Source: Actinostola sp. cb2023 (taxonomy: Eukaryota > Cnidaria > Anthozoa > Actiniaria > Actinostolidae). From it: DNA of 64,000 nucleotides. The translations under genes were made by a program, and so were the position numbers. This document shows positions 46,889-58,583 of the stretch, piece by piece. The notes beneath the pieces are model-generated. The model was not told the origin of the DNA, searched no databases, and saw only the letters and a program-made list of their open reading frames with translations. The stretch covers positions 134,001-198,000 of the forward strand of contig JAUJYZ010000142.1 in assembly GCA_033675265.1 (NCBI GenBank), in the 5' to 3' direction. The stretch's first letter is position 1, and each line of letters begins with the position of its first letter.

Positions 46889-48529
46889 CTAGTCTAGTAT
46901 TGGATCCATAAAATTAGAGAGCATACAGCAAACAGTCCATAACTGGTTAACTATGCCTAACATACTGACTGGAATTCTCCTGGAAAAAATGAGAAATCTT
47001 CTGACCTTGCCTATTGCTCTCTCAATGTGGATCCTATGCTGGGCTACTGTCTGGGTGGTAATCACGTCATTCTCATTGAAGACTGTTTGGTGTCCAAGAA
47101 ATGGTGGAATATTCAATGTTAGTCTAATTTTGGCAAGGTCTTCACTAATGTCAAACCCTTTGTCTGCCATGATACTGTCCCCAGGTAAAACCTCTCCAAC
47201 ATTGATCTTGCTCTTTAAGAGTTTTAGGAAACCACTTCTCACTACAATTTCTTTATCAGAGATCAAGCCAGTGTATAGCTGAGAGACAAACATAATCCCT
47301 CCCTTGGCATCAACTCCTACTAAGCACTTTACAGTATTTGTAGATTTGTAATTGGAGTAGCTCTGAGACTGCCTGACTAGGGATGATGGACACTCAATTT
47401 TTAATTCAGTGCAGTCTATTATGATAACATTCACAGGATATTTTAGCTTGAAGTTTGGTGGCATTTGTTTGATGATTATATCACGATGTGGCCATATCTT
47501 TAGCTTGCCAAAGAAAATGTAGAGGTAGTTTATCCATGTGTTAAAAATGTTAGATACCCTCCCCTTGGAAATACCAAATCTGATCACCAAATCTAAATTA
47601 GTTAGGCCAAGTTTTAGCTTCATTGACACCAGCAAGAATTCATCCTCTACAGGTAGTTTACGATCCCTGGATTTCACAGCTAACAAGTCATTTTCCTCGT
47701 CAGAATCACTGGACGACTGGTCACTGCAGTCTGAGTCGAACAGCACCGAAGTGTCTATTCTGCAATCATTATTTGCTGTTATCGTATCGCAATATATTAT
47801 GTTTCCTCTATCTGAAACCTGGAAGAACAAACTGCAGGACCTGCATGAATCGTTCATGTGATTTAAATCCAGTATAATGGCTGATGAAATCAGCTTTTTT
47901 TCCTGGAGTGTCAGCCATATTCATCAGAGTCTCGAGCGAAAATCTGTGCGAACACGGTATTTCGATATCTGCTTGTGTTCCCCTCGATACAAAATCCTTC
48001 TGTGCAGTTTCCTCCCAAAATCCCTCGCCTTCAGAAGCTGTCTCAGTTTCCTCGGCTAATGCTTGTTCCCTTTCCTCCTCCAATCTTCTCTTTTTCTCTA
48101 TGAAAGGTCTAGGGACAACCTGTTTTGACCAGGCGAACACTGAAGGGATGGCATCCACATGCAGTCGTCGCTTCGAACTGAATTCATTGATAAAATCGCT
48201 GTCAACAAAATGCGCGGAACAAACTTTTGTATGTTCACTGACTTCAAATTCGTCCTTTGGATCGTCCCGTCTTATTATTTTGGCCCAAATCTGTATAGGA
48301 TAAAGCAAAGAGAAAGTTGTTGACAATTTTTATCGCAAGTTTCGGGTTGAACAAAATTTCGACCTCACCCACACTTGTCTTCAATCCACTCATGAAAGTC
48401 CAGTTATTCACACAAAAAACCTTATTCACTTACCTTCCTTAGCTTGAGATCATCCGGAAATTTATGAAAAGATAGTCCAGGATATGTAGAATTGTTAGAA
48501 CAGTATTTAACACAACAACAATGAACCAT
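46889..48529 (-). pseudogene. THAP-domain DDE transposase (DDE_Tnp_4 type), two exons, frameshifted
   Basis: Exon A 48434-48529 starts MVHCCCVKYCSNNSTYPGLS and ends KLRK at AAGGAAG|GTAAGT. Exon B begins at 48290 (CCTATACAG|ATTTGG) with IWAKIIRRDDPKDEF and HTKVCSAHFVDSDF, completing a C2CH THAP zinc finger. A charged linker and an HTH-like LGLTNLDLVIRFGISKGRVS follow. The catalytic domain has VIIIDCTELKIE (first D), GDSIMADKGFDI (second D) and HIERAIGKVRRF (E). Near 47815 the frame shifts by one base (LPGF then SDRGN), so this copy is broken unless the assembly is wrong. It lies in DEPDC5 intron 1, same strand. Confidence 0.87.
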
Positions 48530-48670
48530 GCTTATAGTTTCATTCAGCAAAGCAAAGCTACTCAAGCTTGAGCTTTTGGCGGGAATCGATCGTTTTGGCG
48601 CGAATTCGCGCGTTTGTTTACCCAATACAAGTGACGTGTCCACCGGAAGTAAATAAGGCTGACTCGGTCT

Positions 48671-48966
48671 ATTCAGAAAACGTTGTCGGCGATCGACTTC
48701 AAGCCTACGCGACTAGACTGAAATGCAGTATGGGTAGATATGATAACTCACTTGCATGCTTTTCGTATTTGGTGACAATGGCAGGTAAATCTGTAAATGT
48801 ATGCCTACGCATTTTAAAACAAGGAAACAGAAGCAGATATAATTCATATTCTGTGAGAGACGTTCCTTTTTGATAGTGTATTTATAGACTCATTGATTTT
48901 TACCCATACTCCTTTTTGGTCTAGTCGCGTAGGCTTGAAGTCGATCGCCGACAACGTTTTCTGAAT
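48671..48966. mobile_element. MITE with ATTCAGAAAACGTTGTCGGC ends
   Basis: About 47-bp inverted repeats (ATTCAGAAAACGTTGTCGGC to GCGACTAGAC) at both ends, inner TGGGTAGA/TACCCATA. 296 bp, non-coding. It sits about 140 bp upstream of the THAP transposase start. Confidence 0.88.
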
Positions 48967-49709
48967 TAGCTGTATGTGAATAGATCGCGTACGTTCGACA
49001 CCGGTCACTGTGAAATCTGTTCCGCTTGAAGTGTTTTATAGTTAACGTTGAGCTATAATATTATGATTTATGTACGCGAGGCACTTACAAGTCTTCAATA
49101 AAATATGTATCAAGGATTTCTAAGCATCGATGAAAATCAATAATTATCGTTCTCAAACTCATTAATAATTCATTAGCTCAATAACCAATCAGCTCTCACG
49201 ATTCGAGTCAGGTGGATGTATCTTGATACCGGAGGAAGAACTGATCAAGACACTGATCAAGACACTGATCAAGACACTGATCAAGACACTGATCAAGACA
49301 CTGAAATTATTGTATATTTACCATTATGTTACTTACCTTTAACTTAGTAGACTTACTACCTCTTACTTATCATGAAAAAAAATCTAGTGATAAATCATCA
49401 ACCAGAGTTGAATCAGTGACCCCTCGCACATTACGCTCACTACTTATCCATTAAACTACCTGAGCCTACCTGACTGCTTGTTCGATTTTTTAAGCTCTTT
49501 TTAACAAACAAATACTTGCGAGGTGACTCATTAGGCCAAGACACAAAAGCAATTATTATGTTCTTTTCTCAGGAGACTCAAGAACAATTCAGATAATCAT
49601 TCATTATTAATTCGTTTGAGAAGCAATATCAAAAACTCGTGCTTCGTGTTTCATCAGGGGATTCAAAACACCTGATAAAACACTCGCACTCGTTGTTGAT
49701 ATATTACAT
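48967..49709. repeat. Intron 1 sequence with a 12-bp tandem repeat
   Basis: CACTGATCAAGA is repeated about five times at 49241-49303. At 49630-49695 inverted CTCGTGCTTCGTGTTTCATC/GTGTTTTATCAGGTGTTTTG-like pieces occur. No gene. Confidence 0.7.
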
Positions 49710-49860
49710 AGAAATCGATATCGATGATAATCGATGAAAATCGATACTCACACATTTTTACGTGATCGATTTTCATCGATTTCCAATATTAATCGATTGA
49801 TTAGTATCGATTATTATCGATTGTTATTGATTATTATCGATTATCGGAATTATCGATTGG
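49710..49860. promoter_or_regulatory. Cluster of about eleven ATCGAT palindromes
   Basis: ATCGAT occurs near 49714, 49720, 49729, 49740, 49765, 49775, 49792, 49806, 49816, 49836 and 49852. It lies 100-250 bp into DEPDC5 intron 1. Similar TATCGATA boxes bind DREF/BEAF factors in flies (family knowledge); whether this works here is unknown. It could equally be a decayed simple repeat. Confidence 0.45.
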
Positions 49861-49961
49861 TATGGCCGGGTGCGTGTACTAAGCGAGGAAGAAAAATATG
49901 ATACGTGAATGGTGTAATGATAGAGAGGTAAAAAAGAATGTCGAACATGACACTAAAATAC

Positions 49962-50222
49962 CTTTTTCACAATGACATCTGAATAAGTACGAAGCTGGAA
50001 CAAGTTGGCAACAGACTGTTCTATACTTATTGTGTCTTTTTGCTGAAAATCGCTTCTTATGGAGTTGATTTGAAGCAGAAGTCTTCTGGTGCTTGTCTGA
50101 TCGTCAGGATGAAATATCTCCAAAACATCTCCGATATGGCCATCGGGAAATTCTTTAGGGTTAACAATCAGTTCGTCTTCACTGAATGTATGCTGATGAA
50201 CCCATAGCTTGAACAGCTTCAT
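49962..50222 (-). CDS. DEPDC5: DEPDC5 exon 1 (start codon, N-terminus)
   Basis: Encodes 87 residues beginning MKLFKLWVHQH and containing ELIVNPKEFP, GDVLEIFHPDD and QLRTYSDVIVKK, which match the conserved N-terminal DEPDC5/Iml1 domain. The donor follows codon 87 (AAG|GTATTT, phase 0), and exon 2 resumes at the expected residue. The ATG at 50220-50222 is the chosen start because it sits where family proteins begin. An out-of-frame upstream ATG lies at 50249-50251. Repeat element B begins only about 67 bp upstream of the ATG, so the 5' UTR and promoter must be short or lie in transposon-derived sequence. Confidence 0.9.
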
Positions 50223-50251
50223 GACTGATCAACAACAAACACTTCCGCCAT
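50219..50251 (-). promoter_or_regulatory. Possible upstream ORF overlapping the DEPDC5 start
   Basis: A minus-strand ATG in an AATAATGGCGGAAG context opens a 10-codon frame (MAEVFVVDQS). Its TGA overlaps the DEPDC5 start codon as ATGA. If the transcript starts upstream of 50251, this uORF could tune DEPDC5 translation by termination-reinitiation. The same bases look like a YY1-type ATGGCGG site. The transcript start is unknown, so this is inference from sequence. Confidence 0.35.
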
Positions 50252-50451
50252 TATTATAGTTGATGGCCGCTGGCCAGATAATCGTCTAGCACAGGCAGCC
50301 CACAGGCAGCCCATCCAGTCCAACCATTCCTTTTGCCTTTTGAGGCAACCTCGTCCCCAGGAGGCAACCCACAGACAGCCCAACCATTGTTTTTGAGGCT
50401 ACTAATAATATATAACTAGACGCTCTAGTAGCGTTAAGTCGGGCTTCTTAA

Positions 50452-50873
50452 AGTGCCTATGAAACGAAAATGTCGATCCTTGTTTTATTGTACATTATTG
50501 TTGTTTGGTCTTTCTCTGAACATTTGCTGTAATTAAACATCGACTTTGAGCGTGCGAACATTTTCTTTTCGCGGTTCGAAAATTATCACTTTCAACCAAA
50601 ATGTGCGACAAGAGACTGGGCCCTTGACAATGGCTCGGTGACGTCAAGAGGTTGTGTATGCCTTTGTTTGCACAACTCTTGACGTCACATTTCTATAGTT
50701 TGACCGAGCGGGATTGTCGCACTTTGAAACCCAAAATGCCCAACTTCGTGCGCGAAATAAAAAATGTTCCCGTAGCTCAATTCACTTTTTATTAACGCCA
50801 TGTAAACAAGCAAATAGTAAACTTTCGTAGTAGCAAATAAAAACGGGGTCTGTTTTTTCGTTTCATAGGCACT
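50452..50873. mobile_element. TTAA-flanked MITE (AGTGCCTATGAAACG ends)
   Basis: 422 bp; ends AGTGCCTATGAAACGAAAA inverted on both sides, TTAA at 50448-50451 and 50874-50877. The centre carries an inverted AACTCTTGACGTCA pair. It belongs with the MITE at 23067-23522 by its first nine bases and target. It is nested at the edge of element B. Confidence 0.9.
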
Positions 50874-50877
50874 TTAA

Positions 50878-52839
50878 AGCAAGCAGTGGTTGCTGCGATC
50901 GGTAATCTCGACTGAACCTGATTGGCTCTCGACCATTATATCCATTATCAATGAAATTGTCAGTGGCAATAAAGCTCGAGCAAGAGCCCGCGCGCCCTAG
51001 ACTAATGCATCAAACAAGTAGCAAGGTAATTCATTAACGCACTATGGTTTAGAATGATCATAAAGTATTGTATATGTACAATAATCAAATCTCCCAGCAC
51101 AAGAATAGCTTTTTCTAGCTAGAATATCACAATCAGGTCAATCATCAAGAGTATTAATTACCATGTCAGTTCTACTGAATACATGAAATTCCATACACAG
51201 GACGTGACGAGATAAACGATCGCTTCTACAAAAATAATACTGATTGTATAAACATAATCGAACTGTATTTTACTAGCATTTAACACAATAAAACAAAACA
51301 AAAGAATGACGCGCGATATTTACTGTGAGGACTGTAAGAGCCACATGTGCTGAATATATAAGCTTTTAAAGTAGTTTTCCAGTTGCTTCGTTGACGATCA
51401 TCTTTCGCTTCATCCGCAACATGACGACATTCAAGTCAAGTTCAGGTCATCAAGATCAGTCTTGCTCTTGCTTTTCTTGCAATCAGAGTAGTTCTTTCAG
51501 CTTCAGAGTTCGTAATCAAGTCAATAGTCATTGTTTTGTCATTTTGTTCGTAGTTTGTGTTCACAGAGGACGATCGATGTCTCGTCTTCAAGCTTATCAT
51601 TCTCATACCCAGAGCTCCTCGCGGCCGGTACAAGGCGCATGCGCTGTAGAACCCAATATGCGTTCTGGGGTCAAAGAAGAAGAAGAAGAAGAAGAACCAT
51701 TCTCGTACCCAGAGCTCCTCGGTCGGTCGTTCCTTCTCCCGTCGGAGGCTCTGGTAACAGCCATTTCTAGACCGATGCTGATTGGTCCAAATGTCCGCGC
51801 ATGCGCGACTTTCATTTGAAACTGCTCAATCGTGATTGGTCAATCTATAACGATGCACGGAGGTTTTTAGAAGAGAATCCTCTGCGCATAGGTATAACAC
51901 ACAAAGCTGACTCTTTTTCTAACGGGCTCAGATGGATTTTCAAAATGGCGGACGGTCTGAATGGTGGTCATTGCTACTAATATCTGCTAAGAAACTGCAA
52001 TGATTTTACTGGTCACAAAGAAAAACACGCAAGTTTGGTTCTGTACTTGTTTTCGCTTCTCTTCTGTTGAGGCAAGTGATTAATTTATGCTATAAATTAC
52101 CTCCTTCAACAACGGACTACGATGCCGTTGAGACAGAACAAAATCAGTTGGCTTCGTTTCGAGTTCCTTTGCAAAAAAATAAGGATCCATATAAAATGTC
52201 GTGTTTTTGTGAATGTTAAAAGAGTACAGAACAAGATTGATGGGGTGTATTTTCTTCCCTTCTCAGTAAATGTGCACTAGATAAAAGTATAATCTTGTAA
52301 AGACTAATAAATTACTTGCCATATCATGTTGTTGAATTTGAGTAATACCCTGTGTATCATTTGCCCTCCTATTTTTCCCCAAGGCAGACTCAGTGAAGTC
52401 TATCGATGAGAAATATTATTAGGCTGTTTACATTCTTCGTTTTGAGAGAGAAGCTAGTACACTATCTCATGTAGAAGAGTAGTTATTTTAAAGCATTTTA
52501 ATTTCAGCAGTCCCTTTGTCTTCAGAAAGTGCAATACAATATAATAACTTTTATTTAAACACGATATTACTTATTTTAGCTAAAGCTTGTGGGGTCGTGT
52601 GGAACAAAAGGATCCATATAAAAGGTGAACCACCCTCTTAGGGTAACACAAATCTTGAAACTATTCAGCATTGATAAAACACAATGCGTTAATTTTGAAG
52701 ATTTTAATCGATAAAAATCAAAATACAAAACAAATACGTTACAGAAGTCAAAACAGAAAACAAATATAAGTATATTGTAGATGTTTTGACTTATGTTTAG
52801 TGAACATATCAATGTTAAAACTTGTCAAAAAGAGCATAG
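50878..52839. other. Interior of element B, no gene recognised
   Basis: A 142-codon frame at 51391-51819 crosses a (GAA)n run and CGCATGCGC sites and is not convincing. A 53-codon frame at 52132 (MPLRQNKISWLRFEFLCKKI) is open but unrecognised. TTCAAAATGGCGGACGG lies at 51940. Confidence 0.35.
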
Positions 52840-54320
52840 TTTAGATTTGCCGAACGCTTGTCGATGTCCTCTCGAAGGTAAAATCCGACTGTTTCACGGA
52901 AAAGTGCACCACTAAAGTGCGCCGCACATCGGTCCATGAGGCGCAAAATGTCAAAATTAAAATTTCTCAGCGTACGGTGAAGTTAGACGGCTGAAACTTA
53001 TGAAGTGTTTAGAGAGTACGGTAAAGTTTAGTTATTCGAAGAAAAATTACATTTTCACGTCATATTGACAAAGATTAGGAGCAAAAACGTATTTGTCACG
53101 TGACCGAGTTTCATACATACTTTGCGCGCGGCGCGCTCTACCACAGGAAACCCATCAAAAAAAGACGCAAAAATCCTTTTATTAGTCGGGCTTCCTGTGG
53201 AAGACCCGACTCTAAAAATGAGATTCGTTCTTTGTCTTTGGCTCCAAACCGCCAACTGGGTTCTTCAGCGCATGCGCCCTGTGCCGGCCGCTAAGATTAA
53301 TTACCGAAGGCTCTGATCAACACGAGACAAACAAATATTGCTCAAAACAACTCAAATCTTCACATGTTGAGTTAAATGATGAAATAATGGGGATCAAAGC
53401 AAAATGCGAGAAGTTAGAAGATAAATATGCTATCCGGTATCGCACAACTGACACAAGACTGAAATCTAAACGAAGTCACAATGTCTTCTATACTTTGTAC
53501 CGCTGTAATTGTGTGTTGTGGTAAGCTTATAACACTGATAGATCTTTATTTTGCTGAGTTTTGAAATTGTTGTATATTTAAATCACTGCCTATTTGAATG
53601 CCCAGAATCGGCAGGAAATATTGTGCACGTTCGAGTCACCATATTGAATCACGCTGCGATGTCTAGTTCATATAGAGATTTATGGATTTATCAATCCAGT
53701 ACTAGTACTGCAAAGGGTTTAGAGATCTTTAGAACTTAAAACGAATCGAAGTGAGTTGATACACGCAGCCGGTGAAGAGAACAGTTGTAAGGTTTTCAGC
53801 CGACCAATAACCGTCGAGGCCCATATATACACTTCATCCAAACATTGTTTAATCACTCTGCGATGTCTAGTTTATGTATACGGTATTTGTATTTGTGTGG
53901 ATATATTTATGGTAACAAATAAACTATGTCATTGTCATTCATAATTCGCTGAAATTGCAAGGAAAGCATGTTCTATCGAGCTCGAGTCACGCAACGACGA
54001 TCAACCAAACACTGTTTTAATCGCACTATAAGATATCTATATTTAGTTCAAATAGGCTACATTTCATTTAGAAGCCCGACTTCACTCTAGAAGAGCGTCT
54101 AGTTGAATTTTAAAATCAGTAGCCTCAAAAGGAATGGTTGGGTTTCGGTGGGTAACGGCTATTCGTAGGCTAGATGTATGTGATAAAATATGGACATTAG
54201 TAATCAATTCAGTCAGAAACAAACATATAATATGAACTAAAATTGTATTTGACTTATCTTTTACGGGTGAATATTGTGAATATCGGCTACAAACAGATGT
54301 TGGGCTGCCTGTGGTTTCAT

Positions 54321-54914
54321 TCTCAAGCTGCGCGAGGAACGCCAGGTTAAAAATGTGTTCCGTCCTACCAGAACTGCAGAAGTATGTATTTTGCCGTCCT
54401 ACCTAATTCATGAGTACCCGGCAGATATGCAAGTTAGAAGTAAAGGAGTCCGACAGCTAATCAAGTACGTATAACTGAACGAGTTTTTTTTTATGTCCAT
54501 AATTTCAATATTTTATAGTTTGTATTTGTATTTAATACATATGGGAGGTTTTATGGAATCTTCTTCTGACGTCAAAATCTATCACGAGTGGCCGTCAAAC
54601 TGTCATTTTACTTGCTCAAAACTTCAATTTTAGATCGGTGAAGTCTAAATAAAGTTACTTATAAACAAACAAACAAATGTCATCTAGTTGCTTGAAGAAA
54701 AACTAACAGACTTTGAAAGTTTATAGGCTCGAACATTTTGTAGATCTTGACGGCCACTACGTCACACGTAAAACCTCCCATAGATTTATAACCAATTTGC
54801 AGGGGGTTAACCCCGGGGTTAACTAAATATGGAGATTCAGTTCCCCCTAGTCCAGTCCCGGACTCACTTTCTATCCGCTCCGACAAGCTGAAGTCGCGGA
54901 GGAAAGAGAGTCCA
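54321..54914. other. Between element B and the 4-kb fold-back, nothing recognised
   Basis: No gene. A GGGTTAACCCCGGGGTTAAC palindrome lies near 54807-54826. AAACCTCCCAT and its complement flank 54541-54780. Confidence 0.4.
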
Positions 54915-54983
54915 GTATAACTTCAACCTCTCCCCAGGGCCCTCTCTTCTCGCTATTTTCAAAATGGCGGACGCTCGAGAGAA

Positions 54984-55259
54984 GGTGGAGGCTAAATGGG
55001 ATACCTCAAAAGGACCTCATTAATATAAAACAATAGAACGATGCAGTAACACAATAGATTCGTTCTATTGTTTGGTCAGCCAAGGGCGGTTTGGGTTATG
55101 GAAACAAGCCTTTACCCTTCTCTCGAGGTAAAGGCTTGTTTCCATAACCCAAACCGCCCTTGGCTGACCAAACAATAGAACGAATCTATTGTGTTACTGC
55201 ATCGTTCTATTGTTTTATATTAATGAGGTCCTTTTGAGGTATCCCATTTAGCCTCCACC
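54984..55259. mobile_element. Perfect 133-bp-arm hairpin with 8-bp target duplication
   Basis: Arms 54984-55116 and 55127-55259 read as exact complements by eye, ends GGTGGAGGCTAAATGGG, with a 10-base loop. CGAGAGAA flanks both ends (54976-54983, 55260-55267). The other arm of the surrounding fold-back (about 58812-58830) lacks it. Eight-base duplications are typical of hAT-like elements. Its length and lack of differences point to a recent insertion. Confidence 0.93.
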
Positions 55260-55804
55260 CGAGAGAAGACCCTGGTGTAGGCTGAACTAAAACGCATTTT
55301 GATTGGATAACACAACAAGCCTTCTAATTGGTCCATATCGAAGGTTACTAAATATAGCATAAATTAAAATTCGAATCATCAAGTGAATTTATAGTTTCAA
55401 CGGATAGTTCTTTTCTGGTCCCAAATGTATCGAATTAGGAAGATCAAAGCCGCTGCAAGTGATGTGTGAGTGTTATCGAAGCATTGAAATGTCTTTAGGA
55501 ACATGAAAAAGTCCACCGATCGAGATCGTTTACCGTAAAGCAAGGTATCAATTTATACGAGCAAGACTACTCGGACAGTGACACGGCAAACTGATATATT
55601 ATTGTCGTTGTTTACATAATTTGCTAGTGCTTTTGCTCTTGAGTTTTGCAGTATGTGACACGTTAATCCACGTCAACATGTTTTGTACTTTAGCCGTTAG
55701 AGATGAAAGGTGTTTGTATACAAATAGCAGCACTTGTTTACAGCGAATAAACTGTCGATCTGACCTGTTCAGTTGTCTCATTAATTACGGCATGTTGTAA
55801 AACA

Positions 55805-55873
55805 TGGACTGGACTTTGGACTGGACTTTGGACTGGACTTTGGACTGGACTTTGGACTGGACTTTGGACTGGA
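55805..55873. repeat. 12-bp tandem GGACTGGACTTT, left arm
   Basis: About 5.5 copies; the complementary array lies at 58515-58583 in the opposite arm with the same copy number, so the array existed before the arms duplicated or the arms exchange sequence. Confidence 0.9.
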
Positions 55874-58514
55874 ATTATTGGATTTTTAGAGTATTATATA
55901 AAATATAAATTATTATTATATTATTATTATTATAAAATATTTTTTAATCAACAATGTTTTCTATGGCATTTTTTCGTTCTTAAAATTACAATGACTATCA
56001 ATCACCCGATCTCAAAGGTGATCTGGTCTAGCTAACTCCCTTCAGTGACAACCAGAAACACCATACTTTTTCAAATACTTGAAATTCATTCTAAAATCGA
56101 AATACTACAAATCGGGGCGTCTTGAAACATCAAAGCAGCGTGATCTGGTCTTCGTTTGTATTTTAGCTAGCCGTCATCGCGGCGTGAGAGGAATCATCTC
56201 GCACTGCAGTTAGAAGTTATTGAGTCAATGATATTAGAGACCTTTAGATTCGACTACGAGTACGACTTTTAAAATTGGCCATGTGCGCATCCTTAACTCT
56301 GAATCGAAGTTAATTTCCTTCGCCAATATTTTTACAATCTAAAGTTTCAATCTACGTACGCGACGACTACGAAATAATAGTGCCAATCTTTGAGTGTTCA
56401 AAACTCATACTCGTGTTCTCGAATCTACAGGTCTCTATTCACAAAAACACGATTCGCCAAGTTACCTTATAAGTCTCGTAGTAGGCAATAATGCATTTCA
56501 AAAGGCAGAAAAAAGTAGAATAGTCTTGAACGAATCACTGATTTATTAATTATCTCACTACAAATTCAAACAACAGATACTGAGTTACATGTTTACGTTG
56601 CTAACTCACTTGATTGCCAGTGATAATCTACATAAGAGGTTATTACTAGCTCAATCATCCAACTTAGCTATAATTCTATTCTCTGGTGTAAATTACGCAT
56701 TTTTGAACCCTCAAAGAATTTCAAAGCAAACAGAACGACACAACGATCATGGCACAACACTACGATGCGGTTGTGATACGAGTGACCGAATCGCAGAACG
56801 ACTATTAGTATATGCAAACAGAGAACTGTTCGACAAACAAGTCACGTCAAAGTGACAGATAGAAGAACCAGAACCCCTCACATCAACCACTTTTTAAAAA
56901 TTTTCAGCGGAGAAATTCAAGTTATCGAAAAAATATTATGTTGTATAATGTTTAATATTAAAGTGGAATAACTTGAACCTCCCGGGGAAACGAGATCGCC
57001 AAATTGGTTCGAATAATAGGTGCAAGTCCCGGGCGGCACTCCGATTGAAAAATGTCGGGAATGCTCGTCGTACCTTTTAGGATTTGGTACCAAAAAACAT
57101 GGACCACCAGAGAGCCGGTACTGAACTCTTAGGGTGTTTGACAGGAATAATGACAGCCAGAATGATATTTGTAATCAGTTACAAGGGTACACCAGAGAAT
57201 ATAATTATAGCTAGAATTATCGCCAGGTTTCATGATTGAGCTAGTAATAACCTCCTATGTAGATTATCACTGGCAATCTTGAGTGAGTTAGCAACTTAAA
57301 CATGTAACTCAGTATCTGTTGTTTGAAGTTCTAGTAAGATAATTAATAAATCAGTGATTCGTTCAAGACTATTCTACTTTTTTCTGCCTTTTGAAATGCA
57401 TTATTGCCTACTGACTACGAGACTACTAAGGTAACTTGGCGAATCGTGTTTTTGTGAATATCAGGTAACATTGACACCCGGCATCGACAGTGCGAGATGA
57501 TTCCTCTCACGCCACGATGACGGCTAGCTAAAATACAAACGAAGACCAGATCACGCCGCTTTGATGTTCCAAGACGCCCCGATTTGTAGTATTTCGATTT
57601 TTGAACGAATTTCAAGTATTTGAAAAAGTATGGTGTTTCTGGTTGTCAAAGGGAGTTAGCTAGACCAGATCACCTTTGAGATCGGGTGATTGATAGTCAT
57701 TGTAAGTTAGAACGAAAAAATGCCATAGAAAACATTGTTGATTAAAAAATATTTTATAATAATAATAATATAATAATAATTGCTGCTGATGCAGCGAGCG
57801 AGCCTGAAGCGAGTGAGCAAGGAAGCAATTCTAATTCATTCACATAGGCAGAAAAAATCTCGATTTTTACCCGGCATGCAGTTTCCAATAACCATCATGC
57901 AATTCTCAAGAACCATCATGCAATTATCAAGAACCATCATGCTTTTCGCGCCAACTCCCACATACGCTATAGCCTGAAGCGAGTTGTTTTCCTATTCAAG
58001 CTTTTGCGTTTCTGATCGGTAAATGTCGTGTCCAAAATCTGTGTCCCTAATTAATTTGTATATGTGTATGTTTCTTTAGCCGGTATATCCTGACTCGTAA
58101 GCCCATCAGATACCGTATCTTGTGCTTTTCGTGGGAATTGTGTAGTTCAGAAGATCACCGTATTAATTGAGCTGATTAGTGCCGGCTGACCGTGTGTCAG
58201 TTTCAAGTGTGAATATTCGCATTGAAATCTCAATTATAAGTAATACATTAGTTATTCATAAGCTATCCAGTTTTTCAAATAGACAAATACTATTCAAAAC
58301 AAAGAAAGGTAGACTCGCCTAATAATTTGCATACTTGTCACTTGGCATAAAACAAAACATTTCATAACTACAGTAGTCTAAGCTCTCCGGCACCAACTCT
58401 TATCCACAACTACTAACATTGCATTCACCGTCAGCATTTACTGCTGTTAGGTAGCCTAGTTTATATTTTATAATACCATGGGCTCCTGATAATATTCTAA
58501 AAAAATCCAATAAT

Positions 58515-58583
58515 TCCAGTCCAAAGTCCAGTCCAAAGTCCAGTCCAAAGTCCAGTCCAAAGTCCAGTCCAAAGTCCAGTCCA
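58515..58583. repeat. 12-bp tandem AAAGTCCAGTCC, right arm
   Basis: Inverted partner of the array at 55805-55873. Confidence 0.9.

Larger units (their letters stand above)
43531..48529. mobile_element. THAP-DDE plus YqaJ DNA transposon (ISL2EU/Harbinger-like)
   Basis: Two genes in convergent orientation: SWIM-YqaJ nuclease on plus (43.5-44.8 kb) and THAP-DDE transposase on minus (48.5-46.9 kb). The pairing of an IS4/Harbinger-type DDE transposase having a THAP domain with a YqaJ protein is described for ISL2EU-type elements (family knowledge). Terminal inverted repeats were not found. The ends may be lost or lie outside the given span. The 2-kb gap between the genes is filled by nested hairpin elements. 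Confidence 0.7.
50289..54320. mobile_element. Inverted-repeat element B (same family as element A)
   Basis: The left end has CACAGGCAGCCCA twice, CAACCATT..TTTGAGGCTACT, then TAGACGCTC..AAGTCGGGCTTC at 50415-50447. The right end has the complement of all these (GAAGCCCGACTT at 54072, AGCCTCAAAAGGAATGGTTG at 54121, GGGCTGCCTGTGG at 54303). The interior 52840-53180 matches element A's arms. 51600-51730 has TACCCAGAGCTCCTCG twice around a GAA repeat. No transposase. The left end lies about 67 bp upstream of the DEPDC5 ATG. Confidence 0.65.

Noticed and set aside
46953..48303. Plus frames opposite the THAP transposase
   Set aside because: Antisense shadows; the minus strand has the THAP and DDE motifs and splice sites.
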